From Thelonectria olida (taxonomy: Eukaryota; Ascomycota; Sordariomycetes; Hypocreales; Nectriaceae), in NCBI GenBank assembly GCA_020736575.1, contig JAGPYM010000005.1:1860001-1924000 (forward strand): a stretch of 64,000 nucleotides of DNA, written 5' to 3'. Under the pieces are notes generated by a model. The model made no database searches. It worked only from the letters and a program-made list of their open reading frames with translations, and was not told the origin of the DNA. The translations under genes and the position numbers were made by a program. Shown in pieces: positions 11,134 to 22,060 of the stretch. The stretch's first letter is position 1; each line of letters begins with the position of its first letter.

Positions 11134-11884
11134 ATGTAAGCCCCGTACCAATTGAGACTGTAAGAACCAATTACTGACATATTTCAGGGCTACGACCCCC
11201 AGAATCGGCAGCATGGTGCTGTCGAGAGCCTCTGCTCCTTCTACCTTCACGACAACCTCCAGAGCGTTTTCTACTTCAATTGTCGTGCGTGCTGGACGAT
11301 ATCGCAACACCCCCGAAGAGCCCGCTACACCCGTTCGATCGAATCCTCTTGTAGGAAACCGCGCGTTCAACCGAGAACCTCCCAAGAAGTCGTCCGAGCC
11401 ACCCAAGAGGTCGTCCGAGCCTATCACCCCTCCTCCTCCGCCTCCTTCGCCCTCCTCTATCCTCTCCAAAATGGCCGCACCCGCCTCTGAAGTCAAGGAG
11501 GAATCCAAATACCCCTACACAGCCGCCAAGCCCGTCGACCTCGCCTCCATCATCGCCAACAAGAGCATCTCCTTCGCCTCAAACGTCGACCTCCGTCCCA
11601 TGGCCCGCCCGCAAATCCGCGCCAAGGCCGTCACCGGCCGCACTGTCTTCATCAAAGAGCGCATCTCGAACACCTCGGCGCCCACACCTACCTTCGCCTT
11701 CCGTGTGCTCAACAAGATGCTACGCGAGCAGCAGGTCAAGACCAAGTTCCATAGCCAGCGGTTCCACGAGCGAAAGGGTCTGAAGCGCAAGAGGTTGGCA
11801 AGCCAGCGGTGGCGATCGCGCTTCAAGACTGGTTTCAAGGCTACGGTGAACCGTGTTTTGGAGTTGAAGAGACAAGGATGGTAA
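11134..11884 (+). CDS. MRP21: Mitochondrial small-subunit ribosomal protein bS21m
   Basis: The best model puts the first two bases of the start codon at 11134-11135 and its G at 11188, after a 52-bp intron (GTAAGC..TTTCAG, branch CTGAC). This gives a 232-aa protein beginning MATTPRIGSMVLSRAS. The ATG at 11213 is the fallback start. The N-terminus is Ser/Thr/Arg-rich and mitochondrial-presequence-like (TTTSRAFSTSIVVRAGRYR). A proline-rich linker follows, then the S21 core with the basic tail (KTKFHSQRFHERKGLKRKRL, RWRSRFKTGFKATV). bS21 proteins sit on the small subunit near the mRNA 3' end site; this one should work in the mitochondrial matrix. The low-complexity insert makes it much longer than bacterial S21, which is usual in fungi. 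Confidence 0.85.
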
Positions 11885-12084
11885 AGCGTGGGTGTGTTTA
11901 GTTGTGTACAATATCTGGGTCCTTCAAAGACATCTTTGTACAATATAAAGACGTGAGCATGTATAAGAAGCAATAGCCAACAGCATATGCGTATATGCAT
12001 TACTAAATACCCGTCTATTCTGTGATGACCGCGCTCGCTTATTCATTCTCTTGTCTATCATGAATCCAAATTGCATCTCACATC

Positions 12085-14404
12085 TCACATGTACTCATCA
12101 GCATCCCATTCCCGCGTCGGACTGGGAATGGGACTGGCCTTGATCTTTGGTCGTGACCTAAACACCGCCTCCATGTCCTCCTCAGCCATGAGCTCTTCTG
12201 CCAGCACAGTCTGGTCCTCTTCTTCGGCCACCTTGGGGAAGTAGCTACCCTCTCGCCGAGGTGGCACCTTGGACTTTCTCAGGGATCTTCTCCTTTCTAG
12301 TTTGGCCTTTTGCTGGGCCTGTTCGAAGCCCGCCATGCTCTTCCTTGTTCGAGCGGTGAGATCCTCGTACTTGTCTACCACGATCGACTCTCCTCGGTCT
12401 TCGGTACGGCCAGGACCAAGAGGCAAGTCGGGTTCGTCATGGCCAGGGAACGCGAAGGGTCCCCGTGCCATAGTCATACGAGTGCGTTCAGCCAAAGACA
12501 GCGTATGACGTGGTTTCTGTCGCTTGGTCGGTGATGGGGACGCTTGTTCCATAGACTCGAGGATTTGATCGGCAAGTTCTTGCGTTGGAGAGGGCGAGAT
12601 GTCCCTTGGAGTGGGATACTGATTCACCAAATCCTGGTCTTGTTCGGGGGTCTGCACCTGTTCTCGCCGTTCGGGAGAACCAGCGACGGGTGTAGGGTCA
12701 TCATCAACATCAGGAGAAGCATCCCGCTCGGGAGAAGGTCGTTTCGGCTCGGGTTGGTAAGCGTACGTGACTTCGACAGATTCATTGGAGCTCCTCGCTG
12801 ATGCCGATGCCGTATTGGCTGCAAACCATTCGCCGGACAGTGACATTTTCGGTCTCAAAACGGGCTGTCGCTTCGTCTGTGCATACTTTGCTGGGAAAGA
12901 TTGGATCGGTGGTGAAGTAGAAAACGCATCCTCGTCGTCCAGCGAGCTCACTTCCGAAACAGATTCCGAGCCAGGGACAGACACGGAGCGCTGATGAGAT
13001 GACTTTGAGGTTGCAGGTCGTTGGAGAAAGGCGAGCGACGAAGACCCCTTAGGACCTGTCTCCAACAACTCATCTTCTAGCCCTCGCACTAAATCGTCAT
13101 ATTCATCAGTCAATACAGGCTTCCGGCCCCCAAGCGTTAGCTTTCTTGGACTTGCACGTCCGACATGAAGGGCTTCATGAGCACCAAAGCCTAAATCGAT
13201 CCCTTTTGTCCTCGAATCTTGCTTCTTTTGCTTTGAAGGAGACTGCTGGGGTCGATCTTGACATAGTCGTTTATGAAAGGTCTCCCACTTTTCAAGACGC
13301 TCTCTTTGAGCCCTGACTCGGCCATCTAGTTGCTCCAGAAGTCCGGTGCCGTGCTCTTCCAGCTCAGCTAACCGGCCCTGCTGCACCCGACGCCAGACTC
13401 GGTCATATTGCATTCCGAGCAGACCATCTTTCTTTGCTCCCGCGTCTCCGTAGAGGAGAGTTTCCATCCATCGTTCGTTACCCGACCAGTTATTCCGTAT
13501 CGTTCGCCACATCTCTAGCTTAGCATCATCGGAGACGGTCTTTCCTCCTCCAGATTGCTGTTTGGCTTGAATGGCTTCGCTCTTCCTAATAAGACTGCGT
13601 TCCTTGACGCCCAATAGTTCGGAGAAATCGCGAAACCGAGAGTTGGCGGCTTGCTTGTTGCGTAGCAAGCCACTCAGGGCGGCCTTGTGTGTCCATACCA
13701 AGGCGGTGAGTTCCCAGTTATCGCTCTTGAAGCCTCGATCCTCGAGGGCGAGCTTGACGGCCTGCGCAGCATTCTCACCGCTAGTTGAGATCTCCTGGGC
13801 GATGACTTGCTTCAGAACGGCAGAGGAAAAGGCGGCCAGGACTTCTTCTAATCGCTCGCCCTTGCACTCATCCAACATGGTCTTGCGAACAATGGCATCT
13901 CTACCTAGTGCGCCGCTCTTTTTGGCGAGTTCGAGGGCTCGAAGGAGGGCGGTTCGGAGGTTGACGGATTGGACCTGGTCGAGAGGAGGGAAGAACGGTC
14001 TGAGTTTCTGCGCAGCGAGTGTTAGCTTCTGCGGTGTAGAATTGTTGGGAAGATGGATTCAAACGCACATTTCTGGTCTCTTCGGGATCCCAAAGGGCAA
14101 AGAGTTGGTATAAAGCCCACTCGACACATTGCACCCGCTTCTTTTGGCCTTGGGCACTCGTACCGCCAGTCGCAAATGTGTCGGCACCGATGCCTGGCCA
14201 GTCGGGACGCAAATCGAGATCAAGAAAATGAATGTTAGTCAAGAAGAGCTGGAGTGCAGGAGGACCAGAAGGCGGCAAATGGGCATGAGTCGGGCCAGTG
14301 GCACGAGCAGCATCTCTGGTCGAGCTGGCATGATGACCGCCAGTTCTCGTGAGGTTGGCGATTAGGCGGGCAGAGCGAGTTCGAGTTTGCTGGACGGCCG
14401 CCAT
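12085..14404 (-). CDS. HAUS6: Augmin complex subunit 6 (HAUS6)
   Basis: Two exons, 14404..14069 and 14007..12085, with a 61-bp intron (GTGCGT..GCGCAG); product 752 aa. The HAUS6 N-terminal domain is clear: LFLTNIHFLDLDLRPDWPGI, CVEWALYQLFALWDPEETRN, then KLRPFFPPLDQVQSVNLR across the splice and RKTMLDECKGERLEEVLAAF. A coiled region follows (RLAELEEHGTGLLEQLDGRV), and the C-terminal half is a long disordered Ser/Pro/Glu-rich tail. Augmin recruits gamma-tubulin to existing microtubules for branching nucleation in the spindle; it is kept in filamentous fungi and absent from budding yeast. It converges with the bS21m gene with about 200 bp between their stops. Confidence 0.88.
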
Positions 14405-15498
14405 TGTCGCATCTTTAATGGCAGTCAGTCATCAGCCTTGCAGGATAATACGATTTACGATAAGGCTGAGAGGCTGAGACAAGGATGTGAGACCTGTTGG
14501 CCAAGCGGTGTCTTGGAGAGAGTGTCTTTGGTGTTTCGTCGGAAAGGTGGCGGCATGATCCGAAAGTAAACAAGGAGGAAGGTGGATGTGATGCATGGAG
14601 GGGCACGGATCACCGTTTGGGCTTAGTCCAGGGTAGACGCCAAAGACTAGTACTGACTAGGAAAAGGCCGACATTTCAACTGGTTGGCTGCCTTGACGTC
14701 TGTTACCCTGGAGTCACGCTGCACCTCAGGGGTGGATACTATCGCGAGAAAATCTCCCCACCGTCTTTGATGGAAGGGACTGTTTTCTCTTGGCCAGGCC
14801 CAGACTCGGCTGGATGTAACAGTATCAATGACTCACGGGGAGGGCTGAGTTGGCCGGTGACTGACATGGAGTTGTGTCACTTGTCCATGGGCTCATGCTG
14901 ATTATCCTCTTGGCGTACGATTTGAAGGCTCAACCGAGACTCAACCGGAATCAACTATCGCAGCTTCAACTCAACTCAACCCAACTCAATCATCACAAGC
15001 TAGAAACTCGTCTGGTACTTGGTCAAATCAAGTCGCGCCACAACTAGACGAAGAGCAATCTCTCGAGCCATGCCAGGGCACCCGAGATGCGAAAATCCTC
15101 CAAATTACCTGCACACCAACTCCTCCTTCATCCCTGCCACTTCTCCACCCCTAACAAGCTTGAATCGAACCCCAGGCACTGCGGCTGAGCCTCCGGGATT
15201 TGCTCCCTTGGCTGCTGTCCCCTTCAGCCTTAATTGGTCGCATCCACTCTAAAGGAAACCGCCGGCCGTTTAGAGCATGTCCCTAGTCCCTTAAAAAGGA
15301 TTTTATTCTTGGGACACATAAGGCGGCTTGATTATCCTCCGACATTATCCCTGGTCCTCCATGTGTGCGTGTGACTTGAGCTATCTTTAAAGATTCAAGA
15401 CTCCCTTGTGCGCCGCCCACTTTCCTTTAACTGGTGTTCGATAGTCTGCAGCCCGTCAGATCCTTATCTGAACTCTAACGGTTCTCGTTCGTTAAACC
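14405..15498. other. Intergenic region, divergent promoters of HAUS6 and the surface protein gene
   Basis: About 1.1 kb. It contains a short tandem of CAACT units around 14965-14990 and a pyrimidine-rich leader before the ATG at 15499. A GGTTCGATTC-like string (minus strand, near 15165) lacks pairing arms, so it is not a tRNA. Confidence 0.5.
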
Positions 15499-17016
15499 AT
15501 GGAGTTCAAGACGTTCCTGCGCGCCCTTGTGGCCCAGTGCCTGCTCGCTGGCCTTGCCTCTGCTACTCAATGGACCGTCACCTCGTACTATGCCGAGAGC
15601 GTCGTTACCTCGCAGTACGGGACTTACACAGACGATGTGTATACTTACACCACCACCATCTCCATCAAGCCCACTGCCAGCATCACCGCCGCGCCTACCT
15701 CGACATACACCTCTACCGATACCTACTACGATCTCAAGGTTGTCGAGATCTACTACGACCCTGACGACGTCGAGGCCAACGACATCGTGCCAACCACCTC
15801 GTACGACCCAGACGACTACTCGGGATCATACACCTACTGGGTCCAGGAGATTGTCTACACGGCTCCCACGTCGTGCCCGACCGCCTTCACCGTCACCACT
15901 TACACCAATGTCTATGTTCCCTCGGCCGTGGAGGACCAGCTCAGCCCTACCAGCACCACCAAGTATGTCTCGACTTACAGAGATGGCGACAAGTACACGT
16001 ACGTGACGGCCTACTTGTCCCAGGGCGCGGTGCCCACAACCACCGCCACCACGTCTGATTTCGTCGAGACGTACTACATCGACAACTGTCGCAACCCTAC
16101 GGCCACGGGAGACGCCTACTGGGGACCTGACTCTAGCAGCGGCGGCAGTAGCGACGACGATGACGATGATAGCGATTCGTACTATAGCTACTGCTACGGG
16201 CTGTACGGCTGCACAAGCGTCAAGACGTGGGTCATCATCGTCGCATCCGTCATCCCCAGTCTCTTCCTCTTCGGCTTTTTCGAGTCCTTCTTCTGGTTCC
16301 GCAGGTTGATGCTCGGCAAGGCGGCTCTTCGCTTCGGAACCATCTGCTGGTGTCTCATCTCTCTCTGGGTTATCTGCTTCACGCGCCATACGGGGGCCCG
16401 CAACAAGGCCGACCATCCTGGTCTTCGCCAGCAGTGGAACGCGCTGCCTATGGGGACGCGTTTCAAGCTGTGGTTCAAATGGGGGTTCCGTCACGCGTAT
16501 CCCGTTGATCTTCTCGGCCCCGATCCTCGCGGCGTCACGCCGTCTACCGCGGCGACACCCATCGCGGTGCCCTTTGTCCCCAAGCCCGCCGACGGACAGC
16601 CACCCATGGCCGGGGTGCAGCCTCCTTATGGACAGCCTGTGTATGCTTCTCAACAACCCGTGTTCGGACAGCAGCCGTTCTACGAAGGCCAACAGCCTGT
16701 GCAGGGTCCCTACGGACAGCCTGTGTACTTGATGCCGCAGCCATACATGCAGCCTCAGTACAACATGGCGCCTCCAGGAACGACGCCGTCACCGATGGAT
16801 ACTGCGACGCCGACGCCACCACCGGCTGTCCACATGCAGAATCAGGATCGAACCATCAGCCCGCCAAGCGAGGGCCTTCAGGTGACTCCTCCTCCTGAGC
16901 AGCAGCAGCAGCAACCACCTCAGAACCCTCCTGAACAGCCTCTCCAGCACCCTCCTCAACAACCTCCCCACCCCCACAGCAATAGACCGCGTAATGAGTT
17001 GGAGAAACAGGAATAA
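15499..17016 (+). CDS. Secretory-pathway surface protein with two membrane spans and Pro/Gln tail
   Basis: Single exon, 505 aa. An N-terminal signal peptide (MEFKTFLRALVAQCLLAGLA) is followed by a Thr/Tyr/Ser-rich extracellular region of about 210 residues with an acidic run (DDDDDDSD). A CYGLYGC loop comes next, then two hydrophobic spans (TWVIIVASVIPSLFLFGFF and FGTICWCLISLWVICF). The C-terminal about 190 residues are rich in Pro, Gln and Tyr with imperfect YGQPVY repeats and a poly-Gln/Pro end. The pattern fits a plasma-membrane or wall-associated protein with a cytosolic Pro-rich tail. I do not recognise a named family and give no function. The ATG is well placed after a pyrimidine-rich leader. 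Confidence 0.75.
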   Translation: MEFKTFLRALVAQCLLAGLASATQWTVTSYYAESVVTSQYGTYTDDVYTYTTTISIKPTASITAAPTSTYTSTDTYYDLKVVEIYYDPDDVEANDIVPTTSYDPDDYSGSYTYWVQEIVYTAPTSCPTAFTVTTYTNVYVPSAVEDQLSPTSTTKYVSTYRDGDKYTYVTAYLSQGAVPTTTATTSDFVETYYIDNCRNPTATGDAYWGPDSSSGGSSDDDDDDSDSYYSYCYGLYGCTSVKTWVIIVASVIPSLFLFGFFESFFWFRRLMLGKAALRFGTICWCLISLWVICFTRHTGARNKADHPGLRQQWNALPMGTRFKLWFKWGFRHAYPVDLLGPDPRGVTPSTAATPIAVPFVPKPADGQPPMAGVQPPYGQPVYASQQPVFGQQPFYEGQQPVQGPYGQPVYLMPQPYMQPQYNMAPPGTTPSPMDTATPTPPPAVHMQNQDRTISPPSEGLQVTPPPEQQQQQPPQNPPEQPLQHPPQQPPHPHSNRPRNELEKQE

Positions 17017-17243
17017 CGGCGTCTGAGGAAGGGGTGGATTCTAATGAGAGCTGGTCTTGTCCTTGTGCGTGGGGAGAGTTTTCTCTCGAATGATACCAAA
17101 TACCATTTCATTGCCATGTCATTTACATTCCCTGTCATTCACCTATCTGCAAATTTTCTCTTAATATCCTCACACATATCCATCAATACGAATACAATTG
17201 TCTTGTTCTCTTCCTCATACTGAACCACGTCTCCTGTTTTTCC

Positions 17244-19179
17244 TCAAGTCCATATGCTGAAGTCCCCCTGGTACCGAAACTTGATGGGCGCCCCTTGCTT
17301 CTGCATCTCCCTTCTAAACTGCACCACGTCCTGCGGTCCCTCTGACTCACGGATATATCCCAACTCGCACTTGGAAAAGCTAATCTTGGGCTGCACGTCG
17401 TAGAAGATGTCATACCGATCATCGAGGCTGTCTATCAACGTCACCACATCGCCAGCCGGGTGCAGCGTGCTCCAGGGTTGGATGCATCCCTTGCTCTTGC
17501 AGGACTTGAGCACCATTGTGAGTGCGTCGAGACGCGAGATTATCTGTCTGAAGGGACGGTTGGCGATGGTGTATTGAGAGGCGAGATGGCTGAAATCCGG
17601 ATCGAATAGGTTGCGTACTTGGCCAGGATCAGACTATTTTGTGTGAGATTTCCCTCTATTTTTATTCCAAGCGAAGGGTCAGCTTACGTTGAGGTCATAG
17701 AACTCGTTCTCGTTCGTGCACCAAACAGCGTAGTAGAGATTATACTGCTCGCCAATGACACGGATGGCTTTGTAAGTGTTGTTGCCCACTGCATGAGCGG
17801 CATTGGCGAACGGGTCAGTCATATTTTCATCGCCGTAGTATCCGTAGATGCCTTCAGGGATCGCGAGACCCCAGTACTCGATCGTGACATGCTCTACCTT
17901 TGCATGCTCCTCTTTTTCAGCCGTGAGCGGAATTGGCGTGCCGTCCGAGTCGATTGGCGAGCCGGCGAGTTCCATGATAGTCGAGGCAATGTCAGTATGC
18001 GAAGTGACAGCCTTAGAGACATGACCGGCTGCGATGCCTGGGCCGCGAATGACGAGGGGAATGTGCACGTCCGTCTCAAAACCGCATTCCTTGCCCGGAT
18101 GCATTCGGTGTTGTGCAATATGGTACCCGTTGTCGGTCGTGTAGATGATGTACGTGTTGTCGAGTTGGCCGCTTTCCTCGAGCACCTTGACTGTCTTGTC
18201 AATCATTTCGTCGACTGATTGCAGCGATCGCAATCGCGCCCTTTGGTACTCATCGCTATACGCGATAACAGTGTCGTTGAGACGAGGCAACTCCCGGACC
18301 CAACTCACACCACCTTGGACCTCGGGGTTGAAGTCTTCGCCTCGCGGGATCTGATACTCAGTGAACAAGTGGGCGTGTCTGTCGGCGTATTGGGGCATAT
18401 CGGTAGCAAGGCCGCCCACTAGCTTGATATCGCCATGAGAGGCAATCGGCGCATGGACGAGAAAGAACGGTTCATCGTGGCTCAAGGCATCGTGGAGGAA
18501 GTCGAGTGCCTTTTCAGCCGTGACATCGGGTGAATACTCTCCAGGGTAGTTGACGGGCGCAGCACCGTTGCGACTCATCCACGCATTCCTATACTCGTAA
18601 GTGTATGGATCAAGTAAAAAGTCGGATTGATTAAAGCCTCCCGCAAATGGATTGTCGTAGTTCTCAATGGAGTGCTGGTTCCAGAGTTTCCCGGTGTAGT
18701 AGGTGTTGTAGCCGACGTCTTGCAGCCAAACGGGGAGATAGTTCTCATTGATGCCTTCGCGGACGATTTTTGGATAACCACCGTAAGGCGCCCAGACATC
18801 GGTGACCTAATGTTTGATAAGTCGGGGAGTAATAGATCGAGTAAGAGTAGTGAAGCCCTACATTGGTGTTGTGTGCTGCTCGCCCCGTCCACAAGTTGAC
18901 CCTCGACGGGCAGCATAGAGCAACCGTGCAGTAGTGGCGGGAGAAGAGGGTGCCTTCGTTGATGACATGTTTGGTGAGAAGAGGCATGTATTCGAGGGAG
19001 TTCATGTGCCTGTATTATAATCAATTAACTCGCATGATCTTGTTTGAGAGATACGTATTTGTCCCTTACCAGTCTTGGTCATCCGTCAGGATGAAGACAA
19101 AGTTGGGCTTCTTGGCTGCCACTACCGCCAGCCATGTAAGCCACAGGGAAATCAACGTCAATCGACAATAAGGCGCCAT
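17244..19179 (-). CDS. Secreted sulfatase (arylsulfatase family, Cys-type)
   Basis: Four exons, 19179..19070, 19009..18862, 18806..17688 and 17633..17244; introns of 60, 55 and 54 bp; 588 aa. A signal peptide (MAPYCRLTLISLWLTWLAVV) precedes the first metal-binding motif FVFILTDDQDW. The catalytic site is CCPSRVNLWTG, the C-x-P-S-R context in which Cys is converted to formylglycine. Later motifs YIIYTTDNGYHIAQHRM and DVHIPLVIRGPGI are the conserved second metal/substrate region. It should hydrolyse sulfate esters outside the cell or in the secretory route; the substrate is not predictable. Expression may be linked to sulfur supply in this family, but no regulatory site was identified here. It diverges from the bZIP gene. 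Confidence 0.9.
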
Positions 19180-19611
19180 CACCGACTTTTCTCTCCTGAA
19201 AATTGAATTGACATCTACAAGAAAATAGAAGATACTCTACAATCGAGACTCACAACAACTAACAACTTAGATATGCAATCCATCGCCACCAGGGTGCTTC
19301 CCAACTAGGCAACTTGAGCGACGCTGACGCCATCCCCATCACGTCTCTCGCAATAACTGCGTCCATTCAAATACCCATCCCGACCCATGAAGTTGCCAAC
19401 GGGGACCCTAACATGACACTGCGTCTTCTTGATCCTCGCCTCTTTGCAACAATCGGATCTTTTCCCAGAAACCACTCCCGTCATCTCCCCATACTTCCTG
19501 CGCCGCGCCACCAACACCCCGGAACTCGGCGTCGTAATCAATCTTCGCCTCTCTCTCGTCCTCCTCCCCGGACCTGTTCCTTGCGGGGCTTCACTGAGAG
19601 CCCGCTCTAAC
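19180..19611. promoter_or_regulatory. Divergent promoter between sulfatase and bZIP genes
   Basis: A 432-bp region between divergent starts. The bZIP reading frame stays open back to an ATG at 19429, but that extension looks like a translated leader rather than protein. No clear TATA box. Confidence 0.4.
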
Positions 19612-20961
19612 ATGACCCATGCTGGCCTGTCACTGCCAGAAACAATGCCCGACTCCGTCAACAAGCGTGAACTGGCCAATGCCAGCCGCCGCGTCGCGAA
19701 CATGACGGCCTCGCAGATCGAGAGCAAGCGATCCATCGACCGCGCCAACCAGCGGTACTGCCGCGCCAAGCGGAGAACCCAGATGGAGGAGCTGCAGAGC
19801 AAAGTCGATGCCCTGACCAGAGAGTTGGAAGATACGAGGAGGCAGTTGAGGACCTACCAGGAACGCGATAAGACGTGGTCCGGGGCCTTGACTACCCTAC
19901 GTCTGGCTGGGAACTCAAGTGAGGGCTCGGAATCTACATCCGTGTCGTTTGTATCCAGCAACTCGACCCCTTCGCCAACCGGTGGCTGTGACCTTGTCAT
20001 GTCCAGAGCCGAGCCTCAACCCCAAGGCTCATCATCCGTCACTGTGGCATTCGACCAAAACACCTTTGGTGATGCCTTCGACTCTTCCTACTACCAGCCC
20101 ACGCCTCTGGACTTTACCACCGGGATCAACGTCAACCTCCTCGACCCAACATTGGAACTCGACTCTTCCATCCCCGGCCTAGGAGATCAGAGCGCCTTCC
20201 AGCAAACTCTTTCTCCAGGGCCACCTTCACGACCACTTCCCTGGGCCAACCACTTCACGCTCGACAAGTTTGACCCTCCATTCACGACAGCAGAGTCAGC
20301 AGAGTGGAAGCTCATTCCTCCCCTCATCGCTGCCACCACGCAGCTCGACCAAGTCATTCTCGGCACGACTGAGACGTTGCGCCTCAGGGGCTTCAAGGCT
20401 CCCAAGAAGGAATCGCAGTTCCCGAGCATCTCGTCACTCCTCAACCCAACCGCGGCAGCACAGGAAAATTCCGAAGAAGAAGAAGAAGAGTGCTCCATAT
20501 CGAATGCAGCAGCGGCCCAGGTGGGAAGATCGCCTGTAAAGGCCCTGCTCGCCCGCGTGGGGTTCATGTACGTCCTCTCGCATCTGCTGCGGTGGTACAT
20601 CTGCCGGACAAAGGAGAGTTACGACCAACTACCAGAGTACATACGACCGACTCTTCTACAAAGAACCATCCCTCACCCGCCCTGGATAGATGTCATCGTC
20701 TGGCCCGAGGTGCGCGACGCCATCATCCAACACATGGATTGGTCGCGGTTCCTCGAGCTCCGAGCAGCGACGGCCAAGTCTCTCTGCGTGGGCTGGCCGA
20801 ACAGGGATTTGAGAAGCGTGTTTGAGTCGGTTGATGGGAAGAACTATCGACTCACCAGCTCGTTTGAGCAGCATCTGCGGAACTCTGATAATTGGACGGT
20901 TGGAGCAGATGCGCAGGATATGTTTCCTTTCTTGAAGCCTGTTTGCAGAGCGACCATGTAG
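19612..20961 (+). CDS. bZIP-type transcription factor with DUF3425 domain
   Basis: From the ATG at 19612 the product is 449 aa; 19645 is an alternative start. The basic region at about residues 36-56 (ESKRSIDRANQRYCRAKRR) leads into a leucine zipper (MEELQSKVDALTRELEDTRR). The invariant bZIP Asn position is Asp here (the D of SIDRANQR), which is typical of DUF3425-type factors. The C-terminal DUF3425 region includes FMYVLSHLLRWYICRTKESY, then LPEYIRPTLLQRTIPHPPWI and the WSRFLELR..CVGWPN segment. A nuclear regulator; targets unknown. A poly-Glu run (EEEEEE) lies before the domain. Confidence 0.88.
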   Translation: MTHAGLSLPETMPDSVNKRELANASRRVANMTASQIESKRSIDRANQRYCRAKRRTQMEELQSKVDALTRELEDTRRQLRTYQERDKTWSGALTTLRLAGNSSEGSESTSVSFVSSNSTPSPTGGCDLVMSRAEPQPQGSSSVTVAFDQNTFGDAFDSSYYQPTPLDFTTGINVNLLDPTLELDSSIPGLGDQSAFQQTLSPGPPSRPLPWANHFTLDKFDPPFTTAESAEWKLIPPLIAATTQLDQVILGTTETLRLRGFKAPKKESQFPSISSLLNPTAAAQENSEEEEEECSISNAAAAQVGRSPVKALLARVGFMYVLSHLLRWYICRTKESYDQLPEYIRPTLLQRTIPHPPWIDVIVWPEVRDAIIQHMDWSRFLELRAATAKSLCVGWPNRDLRSVFESVDGKNYRLTSSFEQHLRNSDNWTVGADAQDMFPFLKPVCRATM

Positions 20962-21318
20962 AGTGAGTTGATCAGTTATTTTATACATCAATGCCATGAT
21001 TCACGAAAGTACTAGATTAATCTCTACCCTCGGAATAGTACACATAACTACATAGAAGAACTAACTAGCTTGGCAACGAAGGTCGTCCTATTACATCCTT
21101 TACCAAGTTTCTTCTTTATCAACTGGGTACCTAGACTATACTCCTGCCTCAATGCATAACACTATCCGTGTCATGAGTCTAAGTTTTCTTAATTCTTCCT
21201 CACTCCCAAGACACGCATTCTTCTTCTCATCAGCCTCTACAGACTTATTATATGGGAACCACGCACTGTTCAGCCGCACCGTCACAATTTTTCTTTCTGT
21301 TGGCCGTTTTTGAAACGC
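20962..21318. other. 3' flank of the bZIP gene
   Basis: AT-richer sequence between the bZIP stop and the decayed gene. No gene or site was recognised. Confidence 0.4.
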
Positions 21319-22060
21319 CTACGATCCCTGCCAACCCATACTAGATGTATTATCCCCTCGCTTGAGACAGCCCGCCAGCTTCAGCGACTCTTTGGCGTAG
21401 CTCACGCCTATTTCCTTCAGCACCTCTGGCACGGAAACGACATGGCCTCGCATCACACTCTCCTTCGTGCTCTGATGGGTCAAGATCCGTCGGCATTCCA
21501 GTCAAGGACACCGTCATCCAGCAACGTAACAAACGGGATACCAGAGTCAAGCTCCTCGCTAAATTCGAAGTCATGCTGCATCTGCCCCATACTAACATAG
21601 TAGCCATGAACTTGTCCTCCCCCGTGCTCGTACTAAATCCTGGCATGATCCAGCCCAGCAACCAGCCCAACTTGGTACACTTTTGAAGCTCACCGCCAAA
21701 CACCGCTTTGACATTACGCCACGAAGCCTCTTCGACTCGAATCTCGTTCTTTTCCAAGGCCCGGAAATCCTCCGCGTGAGCCGCTCTGTAAAAGCTGAGC
21801 TGCACGAGAATCTTGAACTAGATGTCGTTGGGTCTTAGGACGAGGTGTGATGCTACGACCCCGCCTCAACAACGCCACAGACGAAGCTATCTAAAGACGG
21901 GAACGGCTCGCCACTAGGGAACGGGACGTTCGAGTATGACGACAGTATTAGCTCGGGGACTTCGTTGGGACAGCTGCTACGAAAGAGGTCATCGGGGGAA
22001 CTTGCGGCCTTATCCATCCACATACGTAGGCTTAGTTTTCGAAACCGAAATAGTAATATT
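21319..22060 (-). pseudogene. Decayed gene of unknown function
   Basis: On the minus strand, protein-like segments continue across three frames. Segment one includes SSCPNEVPELILSSYSN and SGEPFPSLDSFVCGVVEAGS. After a frame change comes LVLRPNDI, an in-frame TAG, then QLSFYRAAHAEDFRALEKNE, TKLGWLLGWIMPGF and TGEDKFMATM. Another one-base shift in TGGGGCAG gives QMQHDFEFSEELDSGIPF. A last frame holds VVSVPEVLKEIGVSYAKESL and NTSSMGWQGS before a stop at 21319-21321. The coding character is clear and the order is consistent with one gene broken by at least three lesions. I do not recognise the family. The 5' limit is uncertain. Confidence 0.6.

Noticed and set aside
15160..15175. GGTTCGATTC-like tRNA B box on the minus strand
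   Set aside because: The flanking bases cannot form a T-stem and no acceptor or anticodon arm is present.
15826..16692. 288-codon frame antisense to the surface protein gene
   Set aside because: Shadow of the real gene's GC-rich codons; Arg/Gly-rich nonsense composition.
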